A stretch of DNA of 64,000 nucleotides. Origin: RH-AL1 sp965249685. Lineage in GTDB: Bacteria > Pseudomonadota > Alphaproteobacteria > Rhizobiales > Beijerinckiaceae. Every line of letters starts with the position of its first letter. Position 1 is the stretch's first letter. Where the stretch lies: contig CBDFMN010000003.1 of assembly GCA_965249685.1 (NCBI GenBank), positions 2,728,001-2,792,000 of the forward strand, written 5' to 3'. Under the pieces are notes generated by a model. That model did not search any database, was not told where the DNA came from, and worked only from the letters and a program-made list of their open reading frames with translations. Of the stretch, positions 57,690 to 64,000 are shown in pieces. The translations under genes were made by a program, and so were the position numbers.

Positions 57690-58634
57690 TCAGGCGCCTT
57701 CGCCGAGCAGCGCCTCGAAATAGGCGATGGTCCGCACCAGGCCGGCCTTCAACGCGACGCTCGGCTCCCAGCCCAGCTTTTCCCGCGCCGCCGTGATGTC
57801 GGGCTGGCGCTGGCGCGGGTCGTCGAGCGGCAGCGGCTCGTGCACGATGGGCGAGGCCGAGCCGGTCAGGTCGAGCACCGTCTCGGCGAGCTGGCGCATG
57901 GTGAACTCGCCGGGATTGCCGAGGTTGATCGGGCCGGTGATCGCCGGGTCGGAATCCATCAGGCGGCGGAAGCCTTCGATCAGGTCGTCGCAATAGCAGA
58001 AGGAGCGCGTCTGCGTCCCCTCGCCGTAGAGGGTGAGCGGCTTGCCGGTCAGCGCCTGGACGATGAAGTTCGACACCACCCGCCCGTCCTGCGGGTTCAT
58101 GTTGGGCCCGTAAGTGTTGAAGATGCGCGCGACCTTGATCTGCACCTTGTGCTGTCGGTAGTAGTCGAAGAACAGCGTCTCCGCGCAGCGTTTGCCCTCG
58201 TCGTAGCAGGCGCGCGGCCCCAGAGTGTTGACGTGGCCCCAATAGCTCTCCGGCTGCGGGTGGACGGCCGGGTCGCCGTAGATCTCCGACGTCGAGGCCT
58301 GGAAGATCTTGGCGCGCAGGCGCTTGGCCAAGCCCAGCATGTTGATGGCGCCGATGACGCTCGTCTTCGTCGTCTGGACGGGATCGAATTGGTAATGGAT
58401 GGGCGAGGCCGGGCAGGCGAGGTTGTAGATCTCGTCCACCTCCACGAAGAGCGGGAAGGTCACGTCGTGGCGCAGCAGCTCGAAGTTGCGGTCGTCCATC
58501 AGGGCGGCGATATTGCGCCGCCGCCCCGTGAAGAAATTGTCGACGCAGAGCACCTCGTGCCCCTCGCTCAGCAGCTGCGCGCAGAGATGCGAGCCCAGGA
58601 ACCCGGCTCCGCCCGTTACAAGTATGCGCTTCAT
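57690..58634 (-). CDS. uxs: UDP-glucuronate decarboxylase (UDP-xylose synthase)
   Basis: 314-aa short-chain dehydrogenase-type enzyme. It starts MKRILVTGGAGFLGSHLC (NAD-binding TGGxGFxG). It has ACPASPIHYQFDPVQTTKTSV, QASTSEIYGDPAVHPQPE, the catalytic ACYDEGKRCAE (YxxxK) and ARIFNTYGPNM, the pattern of UDP-glucuronate decarboxylases. It would turn the Ugd product into UDP-xylose. An alternative is a general GDP- or dTDP-sugar epimerase, but the PHYQFDP-like segment favours Uxs. Confidence 0.94.
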   Translation of the reverse strand: MKRILVTGGAGFLGSHLCAQLLSEGHEVLCVDNFFTGRRRNIAALMDDRNFELLRHDVTFPLFVEVDEIYNLACPASPIHYQFDPVQTTKTSVIGAINMLGLAKRLRAKIFQASTSEIYGDPAVHPQPESYWGHVNTLGPRACYDEGKRCAETLFFDYYRQHKVQIKVARIFNTYGPNMNPQDGRVVSNFIVQALTGKPLTLYGEGTQTRSFCYCDDLIEGFRRLMDSDPAITGPINLGNPGEFTMRQLAETVLDLTGSASPIVHEPLPLDDPRQRQPDITAAREKLGWEPSVALKAGLVRTIAYFEALLGEGA

Positions 58635-58751
58635 TGATCGACCATCTGCCCGCGTGTTCCGCTGTCTTATAAGCCGGGACGGTGAAAGCAACCATGCCGG
58701 GCGTCGCAGCGCTGTCGCTGAGGCCACGCGCGATGCGGCTTCCGTCTGCGT

Positions 58752-58767
58752 ACATTATAACGTATGT
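58752..58767. promoter_or_regulatory. possible Zur operator upstream of the metal ABC transporter
   Basis: ACATTATAACGTATGT has palindromic ends (ACAT/ATGT) and one half-site resembling the TATAACAT half of alphaproteobacterial Zur boxes. It lies 9 bp before the ATPase start codon. Only one half matches well. Confidence 0.4.
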
Positions 58768-58776
58768 CCTTGCCCC

Positions 58777-59670
58777 ATGATGAGACTTTCGCCTGGGCGC
58801 GGCCGCGTTGCTCCTGCCGACCCCTCGGCCGCGGCCCCCGGCGCGGCCAGCGGGCCGCCCGCCGTCGTAGCCTTCGAGGACGTTACCTTGACCGTCGGCT
58901 CGCGCCGCGTTCTCTCCGCGGTGTCGTTCGCCATCGCGCAGGGGCGGTTCGTCGGCGTTCTCGGCCCCAACGGTGCCGGCAAGACCAGCCTCCTGCGGGC
59001 GGTGCTCGGGATGATCCCGGCCCGCGCCGGACGGATCAGCGTGCTCGGTCGTCCCGCGACGCGCGGCAATGCGGCCGTCGGCTACGTCCCGCAGTTCCGC
59101 CGCGGCGCGGCCGACCTGCGCCTCAGCGGGTTCGACCTGGTTCTGGGGGCAGTCGCCGGGTTGCGCTGGGGTTGGCCCTTGGCGACGCGGGCGGACCGGG
59201 CGACCGCCACCCGGGCGCTCGACCGGGTCGGCGCGCTCGCTTTGGCCCGGCGGCCGCTGGCCGAGCTTTCCGGCGGCGAGCGCCAGCGCATCCTCGTGGC
59301 GCAGGCGCTGATCGGCGACCCGCAGCTCCTCCTGCTCGACGAGCCGCTCGCCAGCCTCGACCCGGCACACCAGCGCCAGGTCGTGGAAACGGTGCAGGCG
59401 GTGTCGCGCGAGGCGGGGATCGCCGTCCTGTTCTGCGCCCACGAGGTCAACCCGATCCTCAAGGCCGTCGACGCGGTCCTCTATCTCGGCGGCGGACGTG
59501 CCGCCATGGGTCCGGTCGACGAGGTCATCACGGGGCCCGTCCTGTCCGCCCTCTATCGCACGCCGATCCATGTGGCGCGCGACAAGGGCCGGATCTATGT
59601 GCTGGCGGAGGATGCCGAACTCGAGCGGGTGCGCGAGGACGATCCCCTCCCCAGGAGCCTGCTGACGTGA
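58777..59670 (+). CDS. metal (zinc/manganese) ABC transporter ATP-binding protein
   Basis: 297-aa ATPase of the Znu/Mnt family. Walker A is LGPNGAGKTSLLRAVLG, Q-loop VPQFRRG, signature LSGGERQRILVAQALI and Walker B LLLLDEPLASLDPAH. The 30-residue N-terminal tail is Ala/Pro-rich. It pairs with the permease downstream by a GTGA overlap. A gene for the periplasmic binding protein is not in the window. A COG0523 GTPase gene follows in the same operon, and a possible Zur site precedes it, supporting zinc. Confidence 0.92.
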   Translation: MMRLSPGRGRVAPADPSAAAPGAASGPPAVVAFEDVTLTVGSRRVLSAVSFAIAQGRFVGVLGPNGAGKTSLLRAVLGMIPARAGRISVLGRPATRGNAAVGYVPQFRRGAADLRLSGFDLVLGAVAGLRWGWPLATRADRATATRALDRVGALALARRPLAELSGGERQRILVAQALIGDPQLLLLDEPLASLDPAHQRQVVETVQAVSREAGIAVLFCAHEVNPILKAVDAVLYLGGGRAAMGPVDEVITGPVLSALYRTPIHVARDKGRIYVLAEDAELERVREDDPLPRSLLT

Positions 59671-60530
59671 ACCCGTTCGCCTACGAGTTCATGCGCAACG
59701 CCTATGCCGCCTGCACGGTGGTGAGCCTCGTCGCCGGCGCGGTCGGCTATTTCCTCGTGCTGCGCGGCGAGACCTTTGCCGGCCACGCGCTGAGCCACGT
59801 CGGCTTTCCCGGCGCGACGGGCGCGGTGCTGCTCGGCCTGCCGCCGTTCCTCGGCCTGATCCTCTTCACCGTGCTCGCCGGCGTCGGCATTGGCCTGCTG
59901 GGCGAGCGCGCCCAGCGTGACGTGGCCATCGGCGTCGTGCTGACGTTCTCGCTCGGCCTCGGGCTGCTGTTCCTGCATTTCTACACGTCCTACGCCTCGC
60001 TCGCGACGAACATCCTGTTCGGCAACGTGCTCGGCATCGGCGCCGACACGGTGCTGATGCTCGCAGCCCTCGCTGCCGCCAGCCTCCTCGGCCTCTGCGC
60101 CATCGCGCGACCGCTGCTTTTTTCCAGCCTGCAACCGGAGTTGGCGGAGGCGCGCGGCCTGCGCCCCGGCCTCGTTTCGGCGCTGTTCATGGTGGTCGTG
60201 GCCGTTACCACGGCGCAAGCCATGCAGATCGTCGGCATCCTCCTCGTCTTCGCCCTCATGGTCGCGCCGGCGGCGAGCGCGGCACGGCTGACCCGGACCG
60301 TCGCCGGCGGCGTCACGGCCTCGGTCGTGCTCGCGATGGCGACCGCTTGGGCGGGGCTGACCCTCGCTTTCTACACCGATTGGCCGGTCAGCTTCTGGAT
60401 CACCACCATCGGCGCGGCCTGCTATGGCGCCAGCCTGCTCGCCCGCTCGCTGCAGGGCGTGCGGTTCAGCCGGGCGGAGCGCCGCGCGCACCGCTTGGGC
60501 GGCGAGACAAGGACGAGCCCCGTACGATGA
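59667..60530 (+). CDS. metal ABC transporter permease (ABC-3 family)
   Basis: 287-aa membrane protein with about eight segments. The region YFLVLRGETFAGHALSHVGFPGATGAVLLG is the conserved N-terminal part of ZnuB/MntC-type permeases, and AMQIVGILLVFALMVAPAASAARLTRTV is the conserved C-terminal segment. The start is a GTG overlapping the ATPase stop, with AGGAG upstream. The end overlaps the GTPase start (ATGA). Confidence 0.94.
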   Translation: MNPFAYEFMRNAYAACTVVSLVAGAVGYFLVLRGETFAGHALSHVGFPGATGAVLLGLPPFLGLILFTVLAGVGIGLLGERAQRDVAIGVVLTFSLGLGLLFLHFYTSYASLATNILFGNVLGIGADTVLMLAALAAASLLGLCAIARPLLFSSLQPELAEARGLRPGLVSALFMVVVAVTTAQAMQIVGILLVFALMVAPAASAARLTRTVAGGVTASVVLAMATAWAGLTLAFYTDWPVSFWITTIGAACYGASLLARSLQGVRFSRAERRAHRLGGETRTSPVR

Positions 60531-61648
60531 GCGCACCCGCCCGCCGCCCGCCGCCACCATTCGACCTCGTCGTCCTCACCGGCTTCCTCGGCGCCGGCAA
60601 GACCACGCTCCTCAATGCGCTGCTGCGCGATCCCGCTGCGGCCGACACGCTCGTCCTCATCAACGAGTTCGGCGCCATCGGACTCGACCACCTGCTGGTG
60701 GAGCGCGTCGAGGGCGACATGCTGGTGATGACCTCGGGCTGCCTGTGCTGCTCCATCCGCGGCGACCTCGTCTCCAGCCTGGAAGATGCGCTGCGGGCGC
60801 GCGACAACGGGCGGATGGCGCCGTTCACCCGCGTCGTCATCGAGACGACGGGCCTCGCCGATCCCGCGCCGGTGCTCCACACGATCATGACCCACCCCTA
60901 CCTGCGCCTGCGGTTCCGGCTGCACGCCGTGGTGACGCTCGTCGACGCGCTCGTGGGCGCCGCGACGCTCGACGCGCAGGAGGAGGCCGTCAAGCAGGTG
61001 GCGATGGCCGACCGCCTGGTGCTGACCAAGACCGACCTCGCGGGCGATGCGGCGGCGCTGTCCGCCCTGCGCGCGCGGCTCGCGGCCTTGAACCCTGCCG
61101 CTCCCATTCTCGACGCGGCGGCGGGCGAGGCGACGGCCACGCGCCTGATGGGCGGCCTCTCCTACGATCCGGCCGCGCGCGGTGCGGATGCGGCCGCCTG
61201 GCTCGCCGCCGAGGCTTTCGCGGCCGACCACGGCCACCACGCCCACGACGTCAACCGCCACGATGCCCGCATCCGCGCCTTCTGCCTGCGCCATCCCCGC
61301 CCCATGCCGGCAATGGCGGTGTCGCTCTTCACCGAATTGCTTCAGGCGGCGCACGGGCCGAACCTCCTGCGCTTCAAGGGGCTGATCGCGCTCGCCGACG
61401 ATCCCGGCCGCCCGCTCGTCGTGCACGGCGTCCAGCATGTGATGCACCCGCCGCGACGGCTCGAGGCCTGGCCCGACGCGGACCACGAGACGCGCATGGT
61501 GTTCATCCTGCGCGACCTCGATCCCGCCTTCGTCGAAGGTTTGTGGAAGGCCGCGGCCGGCGAGCCGGCGGTGGACCGCGCCGATGCGGCGGGGCTCGCC
61601 GACAACCCTCTGTCGCCCAAGCCCGGCGGGCTGCTCGCCTCGCGCTAG
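60527..61648 (+). CDS. COG0523 G3E GTPase, zinc metallochaperone-like (CobW/ZNG1 family)
   Basis: 373-aa protein. Walker A is TGFLGAGKTTLLN. The metal-binding motif is SGCLCCSIRGDL (CxCC). GTP specificity is given by LTKTDLAG. A His-rich stretch follows (DHGHHAHDVNRHD), then the CobW C-terminal domain. Proteins of this family deliver zinc to targets under zinc limitation. Cotranscription with a metal ABC transporter supports this. Confidence 0.94.
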   Translation: MSAPARRPPPPFDLVVLTGFLGAGKTTLLNALLRDPAAADTLVLINEFGAIGLDHLLVERVEGDMLVMTSGCLCCSIRGDLVSSLEDALRARDNGRMAPFTRVVIETTGLADPAPVLHTIMTHPYLRLRFRLHAVVTLVDALVGAATLDAQEEAVKQVAMADRLVLTKTDLAGDAAALSALRARLAALNPAAPILDAAAGEATATRLMGGLSYDPAARGADAAAWLAAEAFAADHGHHAHDVNRHDARIRAFCLRHPRPMPAMAVSLFTELLQAAHGPNLLRFKGLIALADDPGRPLVVHGVQHVMHPPRRLEAWPDADHETRMVFILRDLDPAFVEGLWKAAAGEPAVDRADAAGLADNPLSPKPGGLLASR

Positions 61649-61801
61649 CGGCCGCCTGTGACCCAAACGCCGCGACGCCTCGCAAAATCGGGAGTGGCGG
61701 CCCTTTGCTGTTTACCGGGAGGTGCGACGCGTGGGAGGGCTTGAGCCTCGCTTTCTGCATTCGCGGCCCGCGCCAGGGGGCGTCCGGCCCCGGAGGATTC
61801 C

Positions 61802-62329
61802 ATGCGCGCCACCAAGTCCGTCCTCGCCCGGTCCGTTCTCGCCCGGTCCGTTCTCGCCTGGCCTGTCCTGGTTTGCCTGGGCACGCTGGCCGCGGGTTCG
61901 GCGCAGGCCGCCGTCTCCGTCTCGATCGACCTGTCGACCCAGCACATGCACGTCCAGTCGGCGATGCACACCTACGACTGGCCGATCTCCACCGCGCGCG
62001 ACGGCTACGTGACCCCGCCCGGCACCTTCGCGCCCGAACGGATGGTCGTGAACTACCATTCCAAGAAGTACGACAACGCGCCGATGCCGCACGCCATCTT
62101 CTTCTACTATGGCTACGCGATCCACGGCACCAACGAGGTCCGCAACCTCGGCAAGCCCGCCTCGCACGGCTGCATCCGCCTCTCCAACGCCAATGCGACG
62201 ACCCTGTTCAACCTGGTGCAGGCCGAGGGCGCGGCGATCTCCATCACCGGCACGCCGCCGGGGCAAGCGCCGATGGCGGCCGTTGCGCAGAACGGCAAGG
62301 GCTTCCTCCAGTCGCTCTTCGGCCTGTAG
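61802..62329 (+). CDS. L,D-transpeptidase (YkuD family)
   Basis: 175-aa secreted enzyme cross-linking peptidoglycan or attaching proteins to it. The signal peptide contains a tandem duplication (VLARSVLARSVLA), then ends near AQA-A. The catalytic domain runs from SVSIDLSTQHMHV to the end, with the conserved AIHGTNEVRNLGKPASHGCIRLSNANATTLF containing His and the catalytic Cys. CCGGAGGA lies before the ATG. Confidence 0.95.
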   Translation: MRATKSVLARSVLARSVLAWPVLVCLGTLAAGSAQAAVSVSIDLSTQHMHVQSAMHTYDWPISTARDGYVTPPGTFAPERMVVNYHSKKYDNAPMPHAIFFYYGYAIHGTNEVRNLGKPASHGCIRLSNANATTLFNLVQAEGAAISITGTPPGQAPMAAVAQNGKGFLQSLFGL

Positions 62330-62409
62330 AATTCCAGCCTCGCGGAACCCGCGTCCGCGTCGATCCGGATCATAGCGGGGCGTCCGCGCCTCCCCAAAGT
62401 GGAAAGCCG

Positions 62410-62766
62410 ATGTCCGTGCATAGACGCGCCAGGCCGATCGTTTCCCGCGCCGCCCTCGCCTTGGCGACCGCCCTCGCCGCCGCGCCGGCCAGCGCCGCCG
62501 ATCTCCGCGCCTATGCCGGGCCGCCCGTCGCCGTCGAGGGCGCCAGTTGCCAGGGACCGGAGGTCCAGGCGTTCCCCAGCGTATGGCTGGGCCACTTCAC
62601 GGGCGGTGCGTCGGCCTATTCCGGGCCGGGCGGCAGCATCCTCCTCGACTGGCGCGACGAGAAGCTCTGCTTCCCCACCCGACGCTCCTGCGACCGCTGG
62701 ATCGGGGGCATGCGGCGCGACTTCCACCATCCCGAGGGCTATTACACCTGCCTCGTGATCCGCTGA
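62410..62766 (+). CDS. small secreted protein (118 aa)
   Basis: A signal peptide (VSRAALALATALAAAPASAADL) is followed by a 90-residue domain with four cysteines in the order C-x36-C-x6-C-x18-C. It contains VWLGHFTGGASAY and LLDWRDEKLCFPTRRSCDRWIGGMRRDFHHPEGYYTCLVIR, likely two disulphides. It lies 80 bp after the L,D-transpeptidase and 3 bp before the TerB gene. No family recognised. Confidence 0.78.
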   Translation: MSVHRRARPIVSRAALALATALAAAPASAADLRAYAGPPVAVEGASCQGPEVQAFPSVWLGHFTGGASAYSGPGGSILLDWRDEKLCFPTRRSCDRWIGGMRRDFHHPEGYYTCLVIR

Positions 62767-62769
62767 TCC

Positions 62770-63318
62770 ATGTCGATCCTGGACAGCCTCCGCGCCTTCA
62801 TCACCGACACGAGCGACCAGACAGCGCGGGGGTTCGAGGACGGGGACTACCGGCTCGCCACGGCGGCGCTGCTCGTCCACGTCGCCAACGTGGACGGCGG
62901 GATGGATCTGCCGGAGCGGGAGCGGCTGCGCGCCGTGATCGAGGCCCGCTTCGGCCTCGACGCCGCCGCCACGACCCGGCTCATCGAGCGAGCCGAGCAG
63001 AGCGACCGCGAGGCGGTCGACTTCTTCCATTTCACCACCGTGCTCAAGCGAACCCTCGACGACGGCGGCCGCCAGAAGATCATCGCCATGATGTGGGACG
63101 TGGTGTTCGCGGACGGGGCGGTCACCGAGTTCGAGGAGAACGTCGTCTGGCGTGTCGCCGAACTCCTCGGCGTGTCGACGCGCGACCGCGTCACCCTGCG
63201 GCAGAAGGCGGCCGACGCGCCGCATGACGCGCCGCCGGAGGGACCGGTCGCCGAGGGGCCTTGGTCGCCCTCGACTCCCGAGGCTTCGACTCCCAAAGCC
63301 TCGACTCCCAAGGCATGA
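62770..63318 (+). CDS. TerB-like family protein
   Basis: 182-aa soluble protein. The TerB fold is recognisable in LATAALLVHVANVDGGMDLPERERLRAVIEARFGL and IIAMMWDVVFADGAVTEFEENVVWRVAELLGVSTRDRVTLRQKA, each with the acidic metal-binding half-motif (ANVDG, FADGAV). The C-terminal 20 residues are a short repeat (TPEAS, TPKAS, TPKA). Often found with membrane or envelope stress genes; function unknown. Confidence 0.88.
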   Translation: MSILDSLRAFITDTSDQTARGFEDGDYRLATAALLVHVANVDGGMDLPERERLRAVIEARFGLDAAATTRLIERAEQSDREAVDFFHFTTVLKRTLDDGGRQKIIAMMWDVVFADGAVTEFEENVVWRVAELLGVSTRDRVTLRQKAADAPHDAPPEGPVAEGPWSPSTPEASTPKASTPKA

Positions 63319-64000
63319 GCGCCTGCGTTCCGTCGCGCTGATCACGGGCGCTTCGGGCGGCATCGGCGCGGCGCTCGCCCACGTCTTCGCGCGCCACGGG
63401 CACGATCTCGCCCTCGTCGCCCGCAACGCCGAGGCGCTCGCGGCCGTCGCGGACGCCATCGCTGCGGCGGGCCGCCCGCGCCCGATCACCATCGTGCAGG
63501 ACCTGGCGCTCCCCGACGCCGCCGACCGCGTCGCCGCGGCGCTCGCGCGCGAGGCGGCGTCCGTGGCGATCCTGGTCAACAATGCCGGCTTTGGCCGGAG
63601 CGGTGAGGTGGCGGCGCTCGGCCGGGCCGAGCAGTTGGGCATGGTGGACCTGAACCTGCGCGCCGTCCTGGACCTCACTCTCCGCTTCCTCCCCGAGATC
63701 GTCCTCGCCCGCGGGAAGGTGCTCAACGTCGGCTCGGTCGCCAGCTTCTTCCCCGCGCCGGGCATGGCTGTCTATTACGCCACCAAGGCGGGGCTCCGTT
63801 CCTTCTCGCGCGCGCTCGGCCAGGAACTGCGGCCGGCGGGGATCACCGTCAGCCTGCTCCACCCTGGGGTCACGGCGACGGGCTTCCAGGCGAGGGCCGG
63901 CGTACCGGCCGCCGGACGCATCGGCGCTTTCCTTCCCTCTGCGGACGCCGTGGCCGAGGCGGGTTACCGCGCCCTTATGGCGGGGCGACGCGCCTGCGTC
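63224..64000 (+). CDS. short-chain dehydrogenase/reductase, C-terminus outside window
   Basis: The frame is open to the window edge. The SDR core has VALITGASGGIGAALAHVFA, the cofactor-binding TGxxxGIG, then LVNNAGFGRSGEV, VLNVGSVASFFPAPGMAVYYATKAG with catalytic Ser and Tyr-x3-Lys, and LHPGVTATGF. The start is unsure. The only upstream ATG (63224) overlaps the TerB gene by 95 bp and adds an Arg-rich head, an out-of-frame reading of the TerB repeat. A rare CTG at 63323, just after the TerB stop, would give a normal SDR length. Substrate unknown. Confidence 0.85.
   Translation, partial: MTRRRRDRSPRGLGRPRLPRLRLPKPRLPRHERLRSVALITGASGGIGAALAHVFARHGHDLALVARNAEALAAVADAIAAAGRPRPITIVQDLALPDAADRVAAALAREAASVAILVNNAGFGRSGEVAALGRAEQLGMVDLNLRAVLDLTLRFLPEIVLARGKVLNVGSVASFFPAPGMAVYYATKAGLRSFSRALGQELRPAGITVSLLHPGVTATGFQARAGVPAAGRIGAFLPSADAVAEAGYRALMAGRRACV

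Overview
The window is high-GC DNA from an alphaproteobacterium, most likely a member of the Hyphomicrobiales (Rhizobiales). This rests on DUF2852, DUF2244, DUF1800/DUF1501 and KGG-repeat proteins, the alpha-type heat-shock promoter in front of dnaK, and tolQRAB with ybgC. No species can be named from the sequence alone. Genes are dense, and neighbouring genes often overlap by four bases (ATGA, GTGA or TTGA).

Region 1 (1-13.6 kb, all on the minus strand) is a polysaccharide export and assembly operon. Read 5' to 3', it encodes an outer-membrane export protein, a GT2 and a GT4 glycosyltransferase, a large membrane protein, a DUF1616-like protein, another GT4, another GT2, a flippase, a secreted GH5 hydrolase, a left-handed beta-helix acyltransferase and a coiled-coil protein that runs off the window. 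Its likely sugar-nucleotide suppliers, UDP-xylose synthase and UDP-glucose dehydrogenase, lie 43 kb away at 56.1-58.6 kb.

Region 2 (13.6-26.8 kb) holds small orphan proteins, a PAS-GGDEF diguanylate cyclase, obg-proB, a hydrolase, a GNAT enzyme, ybgC-tolQ-tolR-tolA-tolB (with no pal after tolB), gluconokinase, dps and a DUF2852 protein.

Region 3 (26.8-30.7 kb) is the most unusual. A NarK-type nitrate transporter is preceded in the same operon by a protein made almost entirely of 38 uninterrupted seven-residue repeats, each starting with asparagine. The operon starts at a good sigma-54 promoter match. Its leader carries two hairpins with A..G.. hexaloops (the ANTAR target signature) followed by an intrinsic terminator. 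The divergent gene encodes a pseudo-receiver plus ANTAR protein fused to two PilJ/P-box-like nitrate-sensor segments. Together these look like a self-contained nitrate-responsive antitermination switch controlling a transporter and a novel asparagine-layered coiled coil.

Region 4 (30.7-41.6 kb) has a CNNM/CBS membrane protein, a fused shikimate kinase/3-dehydroquinate synthase, an AmpG-like transporter, an orphan HipB-like regulator, a strongly AT-rich HD-plus-GHKL ATPase gene that looks horizontally acquired and could be a defence gene, and uvrB.

Region 5 (41.8-56 kb) has DUF1800-DUF1501-YcxB, a PAP2 membrane phosphatase, aspartate aminotransferase, dnaJ, dnaK (separated from dnaJ by 365 bp), two secreted proteins, DUF2244, endonuclease III, and a convergent pair of KGG stress proteins.

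Region 6 (56-64 kb) has ugd, uxs, a metal ABC transporter (ATPase and permease, no binding protein) with a COG0523 metallochaperone GTPase behind a possible Zur site, an L,D-transpeptidase, a small secreted protein, a TerB-like protein and a short-chain dehydrogenase running off the right end. No rRNA, tRNA, CRISPR array or insertion sequence was recognised.
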